A stretch of 64,000 nt of DNA from Vanessa cardui (lineage: Eukaryota > Arthropoda > Insecta > Lepidoptera > Nymphalidae): NCBI RefSeq assembly GCF_905220365.1, contig NC_061137.1:10930001-10994000 (forward strand), given 5' to 3'. The position numbers and the translations under genes are program-made. Shown here piece by piece: positions 1 through 13,085 of the stretch. The notes under the pieces were generated by a model. That model saw only the letters and a program-made list of their open reading frames with translations. It was not told the origin of the DNA and did not search any database. Within the stretch, counting starts at the first letter, position 1, and every line of letters starts with the position of its first letter.

Positions 1-51
1 ATAGCTAATCAGCTATGAGAAATATATACCCTGATCTGTTATAAGATGATA

Positions 52-225
52 ACAATCAAATCAAAATAAACGTCATTCAAGTAGGCTTTTACAAGCACTT
101 TTCAATCTTCATTTTACAATTAAGTGAAGCTACCACCGGTTCGGAAAGTAGATTATACCGAGAAGAACCGGCAAGAAACCCAGTAGTTACTCTTTTTCAA
201 TATTTAAAAAATACAAAGTCAGGTT
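52..225 (-). mobile_element. Jockey-like LINE 3' UTR fragment
   Basis: Reverse complement of the 3' end at 47930-48095, including AAGCTACCACCGGTTCGG and AGAAGAACCGGCAAGAAA. Confidence 0.8.
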
Positions 226-713
226 AGTTAAATACAATTATTTAAATTAATACATCCTTCTTGGAAGTCAACAGGTATTATATTATATGAATTGATGAAT
301 CAAACAATACTCTGCTACTACTACTACCTACTACTACTGTTATATACTCCATTAAAAACATAAATGTAAAATGAGAGCCAAGTTCAATATCATGATGTAT
401 CATAGTTGTCGACTTCAATAACAAAAGTGAGATCTAAATTGGTGCCAAGTTCAATAGTCAGTCCTGGTTTATAACTATCCTTATAAAAATGAAATTATAT
501 TTTATAACTACATTGGTGGTACCTTCATAAAGCCCTAGCATTAAATAAGTAAATCTTTAACCACTATTAAGATTATGCTCATACTTGTGATCAATAGTGC
601 CGTTCAGTCGGAATAGAATCGGGATCATTATCATTAACGTTATTAGTGTTAGAGTTATTATTTTTTTACATATTGGATAACTATAATTTATTAGAATATA
701 ATATAATTACGCA

Positions 714-905
714 AAAAGCTTCATCAAAAGTATAACACCTCGCCTCATTGCCTCCACTAGTGACAGGAGGGCTGGTTCGTTTTTTGAACAGAGAATCGGA
801 ATTGCGATTCAACGGGGAAATGCTGCTAGCATTCTTGCCACCATTCCACGCTGTCAAGATTTTTACAGTAACTAGTTTTAGTTCATATTTGTATATATTA
901 AAGCA
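714..905. repeat. Two-copy dispersed repeat D, copy 1
   Basis: About 190 bases (AAAAAGCTTCATCAAAAGTA .. TTTAGTTCATATTTGTATAT) shared with 56698-56895 at roughly 95%. Copies are open on the minus strand (SPLNRNSD..TSPPVTSGGNEARC) but not recognised. Confidence 0.75.
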
Positions 906-1927
906 TATAATGTTATAAATTCTTATGTTAAGAATGATAATTTTATAGAAAAAATAAATTATTAGAATAATTTAATTAATGATCGTCGGTTAACTATTTT
1001 TAGAATAAGCGGTAATGTAATATTTTAATTTTTCATGATTAATGCTGGCGGATTGTCTGGTACTGGCCGGTAAGGAAAAGAAAATGTCATAAAAATTGAA
1101 CGCGGCGTCAATGTTTGGATAGAATGTGGATCATTCTTGAAAATAAATGATAGACTAGATTTAAAATATAAAATACTGGATATATAAAGTGAAACACCGA
1201 TGAGTTATTAAACCAATATTTTTTAAATCTGGATTGTGGAAGAATATCAAAAATAAAAAAAAATCAAATTTTTTTTATGGTTAAGCGTTATATTTTTTCA
1301 ATTTTAAAATGCTCTCGACTAATATTCGATTTTCAACGATAACAAAGTGCGGATGTTCATAAAAAGAGACTTTTATTTAACAGTATTAGCGCGCTCTTCG
1401 CAACCCATTTATTAATATATATCTAGCATACAAACAATGTCAACAACAAATATGATGTGAGTGTATATATATGTGTGTTAAATATAAAACAAATGAAATA
1501 CCTGATATATTTTATGAGGAGATATCGCTTAAGCAATAATTACCCATATTGTATACACGGTATGTGTATATGCAAAACTTTATTCATAATTTCACGTTTC
1601 TTTTCTACAAAATACAACGTAATTAAAAAAGTTATATCATAACCGAAGATTGCGGAATATAATTCGAGCAAGAACTGGGTTTCATCAAGAGGTTAGTTTC
1701 ATGTTTTCTTAGTTCACATTTTGGTTAATGGTCAATACAACTGAACAGACTTTGACTGACTGTTAAAAATTTGCCCATTTCTTACATCGAGAATGGTCTA
1801 CAAAATTTGGTTACTATGACGGTATTATAGATAAGATTTGCTTTTTCAATTCATTTGTAGGTCGTTGTATGAAAATATCTTTAGGAAATGTACTTACCGT
1901 GTCATATTAATATCTGCCAAACATGTG
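906..1927. other. AT-rich stretch, nothing recognised
   Basis: Short chance frames only (for example 1457-1642). Confidence 0.6.
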
Positions 1928-1994
1928 TCTCTGTGTGTGTGTGTGTTTGTGTGTATGTGTGTGTGTTAGCGTGTGTGTGCCCGTGCGTGCGTGC

Positions 1995-2025
<31 letters not shown>
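1928..2025. repeat. (GT)n microsatellite
   Basis: Interrupted GT/GC repeats; the open frame across it is an artefact. Confidence 0.95.
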
Positions 2026-2029
<4 letters not shown>

Positions 2030-2589
2030 CCCACATTATAGTTGTAGTTCCAAGCGAGGCTCGATATACTTGGCCTTAACCCAGCATTGATATATTTACA
2101 CACTGTTACCTAACTATAACATAACAATATTTATAAAATTATATTTTTAAAATAAGACACTCATACGTTTAAAAGCCTTTTTTTAAATATTTAAGAAATT
2201 CTGAGAAACAATTTCAAACAGTAACACAGAGATATAAGGAATTGACTTTGGCAGTTCGCTAAATGGTTAAACGTATCGTATGACGAAGGTAATTGAAGCT
2301 TCACTTAACACCAAGTTTCTTATTCAGCTAAGTTAAGTCGATCGAAGCTGTTTGGAGCAAAATATTAGATCATTTTAGAAACCCCTGTAGAAATTAGTTC
2401 ATTAATTTTAAATTACTATTAAAAGGTTTATAATAGACAAATAATTATAATGGAGGCTGTATACTTAAATAAAATCTTAATTAGGAATGTCCACAAGGGA
2501 TATAAATAATTTTTCAAAGCTTGGTAGCGCATTCAAAATACAAGGTCTGGTTAAACTTTATCACGGCTCCAATGTGTATGGACTGTAAT

Positions 2590-2845
2590 AACTACTTACC
2601 CAGTGGCCCATTTGACACTTATGCGTGGTTATATAAAATGTCTGGTTCACTCATCCTTCAAATCGGATCACACCAATACTGATTTGATACGATTGAGTGG
2701 GTAGTAACTACCCAGGAGGGCTAGCAAAATCAAAATACACTTTATTCAAGTAGATTTTCACAAGCACTTTCTAATTTTCATCTTATAAACTACATATATT
2801 AGGTAGAAATTAAGCGACGGCATAGCACAAAACCCTACCACCAAG
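2590..2845 (-). repeat. Dispersed family C, degenerate copy split by a LINE tip
   Basis: TTCACTCATCCTTCAAATC, GAGTGGGTAGTAACTACCC and, after the LINE tip, AACCCTACCACCAAGC. Confidence 0.5.
2727..2800 (-). mobile_element. LINE 3' tip inserted in a degenerate family C repeat
   Basis: Starts with AAATCAAAATACACTTTATT and CAAGCACTTTC, the LINE tail. Family C bases (GGGCTAGCA, then ACAAAACCCTACCACCAAGC) flank both sides. Confidence 0.6.
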
Positions 2846-3218
2846 CAAAATAAAAAACACTCAAAAATACTCAGAACTACATATTCTAATATCTTACATT
2901 ATTGAAATAACTATAACTCTTATATAAAATAAATAAAATCAATCAATCAAGTCAATAACAAGACACAGAGAAGTTAATATTAGAGTGTACAATGCAGTAG
3001 AAAACATAAACACTATTCCCTCGTGCTCATAATCCAATGGGACGGCCATTTGTTACGACCGGAAATTCATCTTCGCATAAGACTTTTGTAACGATTTCCA
3101 GAGGAAACAGAAATTCATTAATTATAATAGAAATCGAAGTGACGGAACCTATAAATATACGTTCGTTGTTTACAGGAGCTTCTTCACGTTCCTTAATATT
3201 TCCTTCATCAACAACAGC

Positions 3219-3292
3219 CTGTAAATTTTTCACTGCTGACCTACTTTTGAGGAGAAGATTTGGAACATATTCCATCACGCTGATCCACTGCT
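3219..3292 (-). mobile_element. SINE S1 3' fragment
   Basis: GCCTGTAAATTTTTCACTGC then GAGGAGAAGATTTGGAAC, reverse S1 tip. An adjacent frame (3030-3215) is open on both strands but unrecognised. Confidence 0.6.
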
Positions 3293-3299
3293 AAATATT

Positions 3300-4325
3300 T
3301 CCATAAATTGATTGAATTCGTTAGAAAAATCTACGATAGTGGTATGACGTTGTATTGACTTTTTTTAAATTAATTTTAATGTAATTATTATTAATTCTTT
3401 TTTCTTTTCACTTTCCTTTAACTGGTGAACCTTGTCCCCCCCCCTATCGGTGGAGAGTCAGCTAGGCAACCCGATATCATGATAACATGTGTGAGTGATG
3501 GATTGAAAGGAAGAAAAGAAAGATAAGTAATTCTTAAACTCATTGATATAATAATATTATATATTTTCTTATAACACAAGTTTTAATGTTGTTTCAAGTA
3601 AACAAACAATGACGTCATTGACATCACCAACATCAATCGGGTAATGACATCATTATTACTACTCATAATACTTATTTATTTAAATACTTTAATGCAAAAA
3701 ATCAATCACAAATGATGTACGAAGATGATCTTATTGTTTATAGCGACCTCTCTCAGGAAATCTTTGGTGAAAGAAGTTAGTAAAAGAACATGTGCAAATA
3801 CGAGAGAAATACTATAATATCTGTATGTCTACAGTGATCTCTCCTATTCTGTATTTTATATGATTAAGACTCCTAGATAAAGAATTCTAAATTAACCTAT
3901 ATAACAAAACCTGTATGTTTGTATGTACATTTAATTCGCACGAAAAGAAGGCCTTTAACCAGAATATGTAAACATTTACAGGAGGTTTTTACAGTACGTA
4001 ATATTGTTTGAAAATTGCTGTTTAAGCACTTTCCATCTGTTTGTTTTTTATTTTGTAATTAAGGATCATTGTTTTTTCATGGCCTTAACACGCGAAAACA
4101 CGAGGAAATTCTACCACACGTGTAACCTGTTTTGACATATTTTTGTGACGTGTGTTACCTATTCTGTAAACACGAATAAACAATACAAATATTATTCAAA
4201 TCATTCGCACATTTTTTTATAACCATACCTTATATCACCTTGATATCACCTACGTGGGGAACTATGATGTAATGTCTCTTGTACTTTTGTTAAATTGGCT
4301 CACTTCCCTTACCCTTCGATGCCCC
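3300..4325. other. AT-rich stretch, nothing recognised
   Basis: No coding bias, RNA gene or repeat with a second copy was noticed. Confidence 0.55.
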
Positions 4326-4329
4326 ACCA

Positions 4330-4520
4330 CCAAAATCCTGTCAATTTTCCACTGCTGGGCTAAGACCTCCTCTCCTTTTGAGAAGAAGATTTGAAGAATT
4401 TTCGAGGATTTATAAGACGCTGTTCCAATGCAGGTTGGTGGAATCTAATGCGGGTTGGTGGAATCCAATGTGGGTTGGTGGAATCCAATGCGGGTTGGTG
4501 GGTTCACCAATTCGATGCGG
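4330..4520 (-). mobile_element. SINE S1 reverse fragment with an expanded internal 20-mer
   Basis: CCACTGCTGGGCTAAGACCT is S1 3' sequence; the GGTTGGTGGAAT part is present about four times in tandem. Confidence 0.7.
4424..4502. repeat. 20 bp minisatellite inside an S1 SINE
   Basis: Units of about GGAATCCAATGCGGGTTGGT, nearly four copies with single-base differences. Confidence 0.85.
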
Positions 4521-4828
4521 ATCACAAATATTCTTACAAACAACATAGTTGCTTGGTGATAAACCCTGCCATGAATTAAGTAAATGGTTGATTTTCATTC
4601 GGGTGGTATTTACCACTATCCGAATAGTTGATATCATCGCTGCTATTAGTATTAATTAGTGCTATTAGACTAAAGGCACTTCTAGTATTTCGTTTAATGT
4701 AAATTATACTTCATAATCATTACATATCATAAAACAAAGTCGCTTACGCTATCTATCCCTATGTAAGCTTATGCTTAATCTAATGCTTAATCTTTAAAAT
4801 TACAAAACAATTAAGCACAAACATATTG

Positions 4829-5130
4829 AGCAGAGATGGCCCAGTGGTTAGAACGCGTGCATCTTAACCGATGATTGCGGGTTCAAACCCAGGCAAGCAC
4901 CGCTGATTCATGTGCTTAATTTGTCTTTATAATTCATGTCGTGCTCAGCGGTGAAGGAAAACATCGTGAGGAAACCTGCATGTGACAAATTTCTTAGAAA
5001 TTCTGCCACATGTGTATTCCACCAACCGCATTGGAACAGCGTGGTGGAATATGTTCCAAACCTTCTCCTCAAAGGGAGAGGAGGCCTTTAGCCCAGCAGT
5101 GGGAATTTACAGGCTGTTGTTGTTGTTGTT
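4829..5130 (+). mobile_element. SINE family S1, full copy with target duplication
   Basis: tRNA-derived head (CAGTGGTTAGAACGCG as A-box region, GGTTCAAACCC as B box), ~300 bases, (GTT)n tail. Flanked by AAACATATTG at 4819-4828 and 5131-5140. Confidence 0.9.
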
Positions 5131-5387
5131 AAACATATTGTGCATTTAATATAGATCAATATAGTTATGTATGTAATTTAAATGAATATTTTCGAAAAAC
5201 GCAGGGACATAGTAGTTTATAAACGTTGTAAGAAATTCTGTAGCATATTTAGTATCAGTACCCGTGCGAAGCCGGGGCGGATCGCTAATACGACATAATT
5301 CGAAGTCATTACTAAAAGTTATATTGGAGATTTTACTTAACACTTCTATTTTGTTTTTAAAGGAGATTGGATTTTTATTTAACTAAA

Positions 5388-5496
5388 ATGAAATATATCG
5401 AGCACTCGATCGTAGAAACCGAATCCGAGCCAGCGTATTTGGGTAAGATCCAATTAAAGTTTCCTTTTCACACTGACCCACAGCTTGTCGTAGTTG
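5388..5496 (+). CDS. Candidate orphan first coding exon
   Basis: An ATG in good context (AAAATG) opens 36 codons plus one base, ending at a strong donor GTGAGT (5497). An acceptor-like TTTTTAAAG lies about 26 bases upstream of the ATG, so this could be a spliced 5' exon. The peptide contains YLGKIQLKFPFHTDPQLVVV, which alternates like a beta-strand pair and faintly recalls the start of a C2 domain. No downstream partner exon was recognised, and random AT-rich DNA can give such frames, so confidence is low. Confidence 0.3.
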
Positions 5497-5849
5497 GTGA
5501 GTACAAATTCAACTAAAAATATCTTCAGATTTTATTCGAAATAAATCTAAAAATAAAACTTCATTTTCGAATTGGAATATGAATTACGATTTAAGATATA
5601 ATTCCAAAGTTTTACGTGATTTCCGATCTCTTTATATTACTATTATCGTTGAAATATACACAATCAGTAAATCTTATAGATTACCATTTTTATGTTTCAT
5701 TTTATCTTCATATAGTTTCTTTGTCACGATTTTATTCAGTACGTTTTATAGTTAAAAACGGGACTTTTTAATCAAACTTCTGAAGGAGTTCCAGCTATAT
5801 TCTTATTCGTAATTTAAGTATCCAAAACTGTAAAGTCATATCTTCACTT

Positions 5850-5935
5850 AATTTAGTTTGTAAAATGACTATTTGAAATTGCTTGTAAATGCCTACTTGA
5901 ATGAAGTATATTTTGATTTGATTTGTTAACTTCGG
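5850..5935 (+). mobile_element. LINE 3' tip
   Basis: CACTTAATTTAG, then GCCTACTTGAATGAAG and TTTTGATTTGATTT match the Jockey-like 3' end. Confidence 0.65.
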
Positions 5936-6154
5936 GACGAAAAATGTTACATCTTGACTCAGAACAGACTTTACCGTATTTCGTTTAAAACCTCATTCGC
6001 TCACGTTCATCATGACACAGGCTGTTTTTATTTATACCACATGTATACATATTATATTCCTTTAATAATAGGAGACTACATCATGCACAATCAATTGTTA
6101 AGATTCGATTACCATTTTTTTCTACACAATTGAAAATAGAACCTACATCAGTAC

Positions 6155-6318
6155 GCATTATTGTTGTATTCCGGTTTGAAGGGTGAGTGAGCCAGTTTAA
6201 CTACAGGCACAAGGGACATAACATCTTTGTTCCCAAGAAGGCGCATTGAAGATGTAAGGTCACTTTACACCACTTACCATTAGATGGCCCATATGCTCGT
6301 CCGACAACCTATTCCAAA
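6155..6318 (+). repeat. Dispersed family C, 3' part
   Basis: TATTCCGGTTTGAAGGGTGA to CTCGTCCGACAACCTATTCC. Confidence 0.75.
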
Positions 6319-7516
6319 AAAAAGAACCCACAGACAGTATATATGGAATAAATATTGTAGTACCACAATGGTTTTCTATGGATTGGCTTAACTATAGTAG
6401 TTGTGCTTATACAACCGCAGTTACACGCACCCAAGCTTAAAAAATAAATCGAATTTAGAACCTAATACATAGGAACCTTACAAATAATATAAATTAAGAA
6501 ATGGCTATTATAATGAGCGCTCTTAAGCAGTTACAACAAAAAGTGAAAAAAAATAACATTAAAAAATAAAATAACAATTAGAAACTTAAATACTAAAGTT
6601 TAATTCGAGATTATTTATTAATTTTTTTTTATTTATTTATAGGAGACTCGCTGTATATTTGGAAAAGATGGTGAACTTACCCTACAAAAATACTTTACTT
6701 TTACTCTACAAAAATGTAGAGTATGTTGGATAAGTTCAGTGCTTTACAATATCAGAGAAAATTACAAAAAAAAAACAAACTATTAGTTAGTTATTTAAGT
6801 TATTGCATAAAATTTGTTAACAGGAAATACCTCAGCGTTCTCCAATAATAAATTTACGGTTGTACTGGTCGTCGTTTCGGAGCTGACGACTGAACTATGG
6901 TTCTTGGAAGAGCTTATATTATTGACTATATGTATAATAAATAGCCTATAATATATGACGTTAATAATTAATAAAATTAAATAAATAGCCTATAATTTAT
7001 ATTTATAGTAAGGCATGAAATCGTTGTTAGACAAAATATAATATAATATCTGTTTTTTTTTAATTCTATTACAATCGACTTTTCGGCTGTCTTGTGTTCT
7101 ACGCCATACTGCCGTTGCATTGTACGATAAAAAAATCCTATTTAAACTTTTTGATACTTCTACATATATTATAGCATGTGATACTAAACATCTTGAATCG
7201 TGTTTTTTTTTAATATTTAAAAAAAGAATCTAACCATATCACTTATAAGTTCATTAAGGAGAATCATTAAATAGATAATATATTGTGTAACGCAGTTGTG
7301 GCATTACTCTAAAATGTAGACTGTCTAGGGAAATTACCACAGTGCTTAATTGTTCTAAACCTGCTTGTATATCACAGAACGTATTAATTTAACATTAGTA
7401 ATATAAAATACTACAATATATAACATATATCACAAAGTATGTAAGGTAAAATGTCAGTGTTTTGTGACTCAATAATACACAAATATAGTAAATATATGTT
7501 TTATTAATTGTCGACC

Positions 7517-7680
7517 GCGGTTTCATCTTAACCGATGACTGCGGCTTCAAACTCGGTTGTACAATTTGTTTTATATTTGACAAGCATCATGAGGAAACCT
7601 ACCACATCTGTATGTATGTATGATAGAATTAGTTCCAAACCTTTCCAGAGAGAGAGGATGCTTCGGCCGAGTAGTATATT
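7517..7680 (+). mobile_element. Degenerate SINE S1
   Basis: CATCTTAACCGATGACTGCG, CATGAGGAAACCTACCACAT and TTCCAAACCTTTCCAGAG align with S1. Confidence 0.55.
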
Positions 7681-8685
7681 CGAAAACTCTTCGACATATT
7701 CTACAAAATCATATATTTATATGATTGCCATATATACAAATTGAAATCAATAACTTAAAAACATTTAAATATATTGTTAAAATGTAACAATAAATATGTA
7801 TTAGTTTATATATGTCTTGCAAGTAATTAATTTACGTTATAAACATATATGACCTTCAATTTCAGCAATGATATATCTTATGTATCAACATAATTAAATA
7901 TCAATTTAATAATATATCTCATTTGTTATTTATTATGACTTTAGTGGTATTAATTATTACTAGACAAAATATGAGACCAAAACGATATTGAAAAATGAGG
8001 AAAAAGGTTATATGAGTTTACATTTATTTTTAATTTCATTTTTTTTTACGTACAGAGAGTCATTTGATTGTTTTATTGTCTGAATGCAAATATATATAAA
8101 TATATAACTATTAATACATAAATAATATACCGAAATATTTCTTTTTTCAATTTTTCTATTTGTATGTTCCGGCTAAACTTTGGAACGGCTGGGCCTATTT
8201 TGATGAGACTTTCACTGGCAGCTGCCGCTCCCGTTTTAGTAGCGCAGTTTAAAAGCGTCAGGCAAAAAAATCCAATATCTTTTAATAAGTATAATTTTAA
8301 TAAAATTTCATCAAGGGTTTAGTGATTTGAACGTGAAAGAGCAATAAACAGACGAACACACAGAGTTACATGTGTGTGCATTTAATCCAGCAGCAAAGCC
8401 ATGTATAGAACTGGCATCCATATTATTAAATTGATAAATAAAACAAATATATTCAGGAACTGACTGTCTTACATCTTTGCATGGACAGTTAGACTATTTA
8501 TCAAAAAAATCTCAGTAACAGTCATGAAGTTGGAAGTGTTGTCACTCACGTCCTCTCAGATTGTGAGTGTGATAATATTGTGCAACTGTGTTTTTGCACA
8601 TACTTGTGCAAATTTATCTGCCTACTTAGCTGGTCTCCCTTAAGAAGCACCGTTTCCGAAATTAGTCAAACAACAAACAAAAACA

Positions 8686-8757
8686 AACAACAACAGCCTG
8701 TACATTCCCTCTGCTGGGCTAAAGGCCTCCTCTCCCTTTGAGGAGAAAGTTTGGAAC
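8686..8757 (-). mobile_element. SINE S1 3' fragment
   Basis: CAACAACAGCCTGTACATTC to GAGGAGAAAGTTTGGAAC. Confidence 0.65.
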
Positions 8758-9117
8758 TGTGACCGTAATGATCTTGGACATCACATACGTTATTAACATT
8801 ATGTATGAATATAAATTTTATATTTATATGTAAATTCTAAAACATTAGCTGTACATTGGTGTGTATCTATTTTGGTTGTTACGTAATATAATTTACAGTT
8901 GTGATACACGTTTGACTAAATACAGCCCACAAGTGATTCGACCACCAGACAGCAATACAACTGTATGTGTATATGCTAGTCTATTTATATGCAGAACGTA
9001 TGTAGCAGATTATAACTCGGTTGGACACGTATTAGGGCTTGTATAAATTTTTATGTTGTTTGTGGAATATGATACTTGGAATTTAAATTATGAATACTAA
9101 AATTAATCTTGAAAGTA

Positions 9118-9712
9118 ACAGTATATTTCCCACTCTTAGGCTAAGCCTCTCCCTTTAAGCAGAAGATTAGGAGCATATTCTATCATGCTGCTTCAATGCG
9201 GGTTCTTTGATTTACATGTTACAGAATTTCATTAAAATTAGATACATGCAGGTTGCTTCACGATGTTCACTGCTGAGCTCAAAATGAATTAGAAATACAT
9301 ATTAAGCACATGAGATGGCCCAGTGGTTAGAACGCGTGCATCTTAACCGATGACTGCGGGTTCAAACCCAGGCAAACACAACATATGTGCTTAATTGTGT
9401 TTATAATTCATCTCGTGCTCGGCGGTGAAGGAAAACATCGCGAGAAAACCTGCATGTGTCTAATTTCATCGAAATTCTGCCACATGTGTATTCCACCAAC
9501 CCGCATTGGAACAGCGTGGTGGAATACGTTCCAAACCCTCTCCTTAATGGAAGAGGAGGCCTTATCTCAGCAGTGGGAAATTAACGGGCTGTTACTTTAC
9601 TTTACTTTTTACTTTATTAAGCACATGAAAATTTAGTGGTGATTGACTAGGCTTGAACCCGCAATCATCCGTTAATATGTACGTGCTCTAACCACTGGGT
9701 CATCTCAGCTCC
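9118..9712 (-). mobile_element. SINE S1 reverse copy split by a second S1
   Basis: Reverse S1 halves at 9118-9312 and 9615-9712; the gap is filled by a forward S1. The outer copy is visibly more diverged. Confidence 0.85.
9313..9614 (+). mobile_element. SINE S1 nested in the reverse S1
   Basis: Full head with B box GGTTCAAACCC and tail of ACTTT repeats instead of GTT. Flanked by the 13-base duplication TATTAAGCACATG (9300-9312 and 9615-9627). Confidence 0.9.
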
Positions 9713-10733
9713 ATTAAATCAATCTTATATATGTATAATATAAATCTTAAGGTATAAGATTACGCGTTGAATATTCATGTAATTAGAGATAATATCTCGT
9801 GCTTATCATTGGATGAAAATTTGCCCAAAGTATTTCCGTTAAACCGTTTTGAATCAATACCTTCTCTTCAAAAGGGGAGGAAGATATACATATACAAGTT
9901 ATTGCTTAACTTGTACACTATATAAGAGGTGATGGCGTCAGTTGATCCAATAACTTGTGAGCCGTACTATAGATATGATCACAAAAATATTTTTAAAAAC
10001 ATTTTGATGACTATGCGAAGTCGTGAAAAGGCTATTAATTAGTCTATACTCCTTGGTACTATTACCAAGGGCACCGTTAATTGTGACCTGATAATTGGAG
10101 GTCAGTTGACCGCTGAGTAAAACGATATCTAAATAGCCGTGTTTAAAACGTCTAGTTTTTCCGAACGATGGACTAAGTACTCCATTTAATAGTACCTACT
10201 CTCAACAATCAATCACAAATGTAGAATCGAGATTAACCTTGTAAATATTATTAGTGGGAAAGTGTATTTGTAATGCTTCTGTGTACTTGACTTCTCAATT
10301 GATCTGTTTTTTTGTCAAACTAACGGACAAAGGGCACCTAATAACTTAACATCACACGTGGGAAAATAAACTAGTAATGTCTGACGAAGAAAAAGGTCAA
10401 ATGTTCTTTATCTAAAACGATCACTGTTTTTATAAACTGCTGAATACTTTGGCTTGAAATCCGTGCCATTATATTCAACGTATTTTAGTTCGGAGGTTTT
10501 TAACTGAACATTATAATACAATATCCTTCAACTTCTAACGTAAACAGCAACATGTGGCTTTGTATTATTAGAGTTATTAATTTCGGGATATTGACAATGT
10601 TTTCAATTTTAAAAATAACCATGTTAATTTAAAATCTTATGTGGCTCTGTACTTTTAAATAGGAAACTGAATGTCTGTTAACCAGAATACTTGATACTAC
10701 TCACACATTATATACCATACACAACAGCAGTAC

Positions 10734-10999
10734 CTACTCAGTATTGTTGTTTATCGGTTTTAAGAATGAGCGAGCCATTATAACTAAGTTCACAAAAGAT
10801 CTTAGTTCTCAAGGTTGGTGGCGCATTGATGATGTAAGGAACAGTTAATATCTTACAGCTCAATGGTCTATTGGCGGAGGTGACCACTTATAATCAGGTG
10901 GACCATTTGCCGCCAAATAAAGCATTAAAAACATTAAGACGTATGTACTCAAAATATTACGTAGGCAGACCTTTTGTCACACATACCCTATTCCAACCA
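10734..10999 (+). repeat. Dispersed family C, diverged copy
   Basis: CTCAGTATTGTTG, GAATGAGCGAGCC and CTCAAGGTTGGTGGCGCATT follow the family order. Confidence 0.65.
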
Positions 11000-11411
11000 C
11001 AGGGACGCAAAGTAAAACAAATAAACAATTTTCACGCTGAGCGTGAGATCTTGAATAATCTATGATCCTAATTATGATCTTGTGAAAAAATTGCCTTATT
11101 AATATAGAATATTTGATACCAATATTTAACTGAGATATTGTTTCTTTTCTGTAGTGCATGACACAAGAGAGCAAATATCTTCGAATTTGTCAGTCTTAGG
11201 TTGGATTACGTTCACTCTTTCTTCCACATTCAAGTCCACCTTCAATAACAGCCTTTATCAACGCAGGCCACTTTTTATTCCTCCCTTCGTAATTCGACTA
11301 ATCAGACACGACCGGAAATCATTCAGACGCAGCGGCTACGTGATTTCAGAGGCACAAAAGTGTATACATAGCTTCTAAACTTTTGGTTCTTGTGCGACAT
11401 TCTTGCCCATT

Positions 11412-11552
11412 ACGCCGTGACGGCCTAGTGTATAGAACGTGTGCATCTTAACCGACGATTGCGGGATCAAATTATTCATTAATGAATATCCATGTGCTTA
11501 ATTTGTGTTGATATTTCATCTCGTGCTTGGGGGTGAAGGAAAACATATATCA
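11412..11552 (+). mobile_element. SINE S1 5' fragment
   Basis: GTGCATCTTAACCGACGATT and CTCGTGCTTGGGGGTGAAGG; the 3' half is missing. Confidence 0.65.
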
Positions 11553-12023
11553 AATATATACCTTGCAGTCTTTTATAATTTTTTATCATTTTAATAGTAA
11601 AATTTTCATATATATTATGCATGTTCCCTATTAGATTAAATAAAATTAACTAAACTAACTGAAATAATGCATACTATTTGATAATAAAATCTTCATTTAA
11701 AAGAGGTATTATTATTTTGGCGCCAAATATTAATAAACAACTCTCCAACCAGTAACATTTTTCCGCGCCCTTAAATTAATTATCTGTTAAATCGTAACAA
11801 TTTAGCAAAATACAATCAAGAATCCTCTTTAATTATCTGCACATCTATGTCTGGAGGTCTTCAAATTAAGACCAAAAAGTCCCATAGTCACTGGGACAAA
11901 AATCGGCTCACGCTATGAATATATAAGGTGCTCAGTAACAATTTGATTGTGTAACTATTTCAATAAATAAACACTTATCATCAGGAGGCCTATTTGCCAG
12001 TCAGCCTACCATGATATAAATAC

Positions 12024-12262
12024 GACGACCTCCGTGGTCGAGTGTTGTGTACACCGGTTTTCATGGGTACGCCACTCCGAGATCCTGGGTTCGATTCCCG
12101 GCCGAGTCAATGTAGATTATCGATAGTTTTCTACGTTATCTTGGGTCTGGGTGTTTGTGGTACCGTCGTTGCTTCTGATTTTCCATAACACAAGTGCTTT
12201 AGCTACTTACATTAGGATCAGAGTAATGTAGGTGATGTTGTCCCATATTGTCTCATAAATAT
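12024..12262 (+). mobile_element. SINE family S2
   Basis: tRNA-like head ACGACCTCCGTGGTCGAG with a near-perfect B box (GGTTCGATTCCCGGC), ~230 bases, A/T-rich tail. Unrelated to S1 in its body. Confidence 0.85.
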
Positions 12263-13085
12263 ATAAAGTAAAGTAATAAATTGCAAATAGACTTGTTATT
12301 AATACTTAATACCTATTTATAACTCGATTGAGTTAAGTGCTTGCGGCTATTACCTATGTATACGCAGTGCGGTGATTTTTGTATTTATATATTTTCAAAA
12401 TTGAAAAGGTCCTAAGTTCTGATTGAAAAATATGAATTTAACTCTTATTATTAGTGGAGCATCTTCCAAGTTGGAATGTAGATTTTACCTAGAAGTTTTT
12501 CTTTACTTATCGGTTTGGTGCTCTTATTGTCTTTTTCTATGATAATATTAATAACACATGACATTATAGTGTTTCCAACTTTATTAGAAGAAATCTCCTA
12601 TAAAATATGAAGAAGATATTATGTTACTCCATTTCCGGTTGGTGCTCCAAGACACAGGCCATTTTCGTTTGCCACATGAAAATTTCCTAAAGATATTTTC
12701 CTTGAGCACGATATCAGTTATAAACATAAAGTAAGGGCATGAAAATTCAGTGGCGTCGAACTCAGAACCACTGGTCAAGATTCACGCTTTCTTATCAGTG
12801 AACCATTTCGGCTTATAATATATAAACATTAATCTTAAGAATGTCATTTGTTTTATTTATAAATATCAAAACAAAACAAGATACGACGATGCTGTTTGCG
12901 GTAAACTATTTCTCTATTAAATCTATACATATAATAAAATTGGAGTGTCTGTTTGCAATATTAAAATAGCCCTTTTTTACTCAATGAATATATGTCTACA
13001 CGGTAAATATATCAGTATAAGATATTTTTCAATTTTTGTTAAATTCCATCGCGTAGGTACAAGCTCGCGGGCAAAGCTAGTATTT

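Noticed and set aside
1888..2079. Cys/Val-rich small protein
   Set aside because: Translation of the GT microsatellite.
3027..3294. Frames of 83-85 codons open on both strands
   Set aside because: Partly SINE sequence; the rest (..IKEREEAPVNNERIF.. on the minus strand) has no recognised family and no splice or start support.
4840..4905. tRNA gene
   Set aside because: Has A- and B-box-like sequence but continues into a ~300-base body with a GTT tail and recurs more than 15 times: SINE head, not a functional tRNA. The same holds for the S2 heads (12024, 26887 and others).
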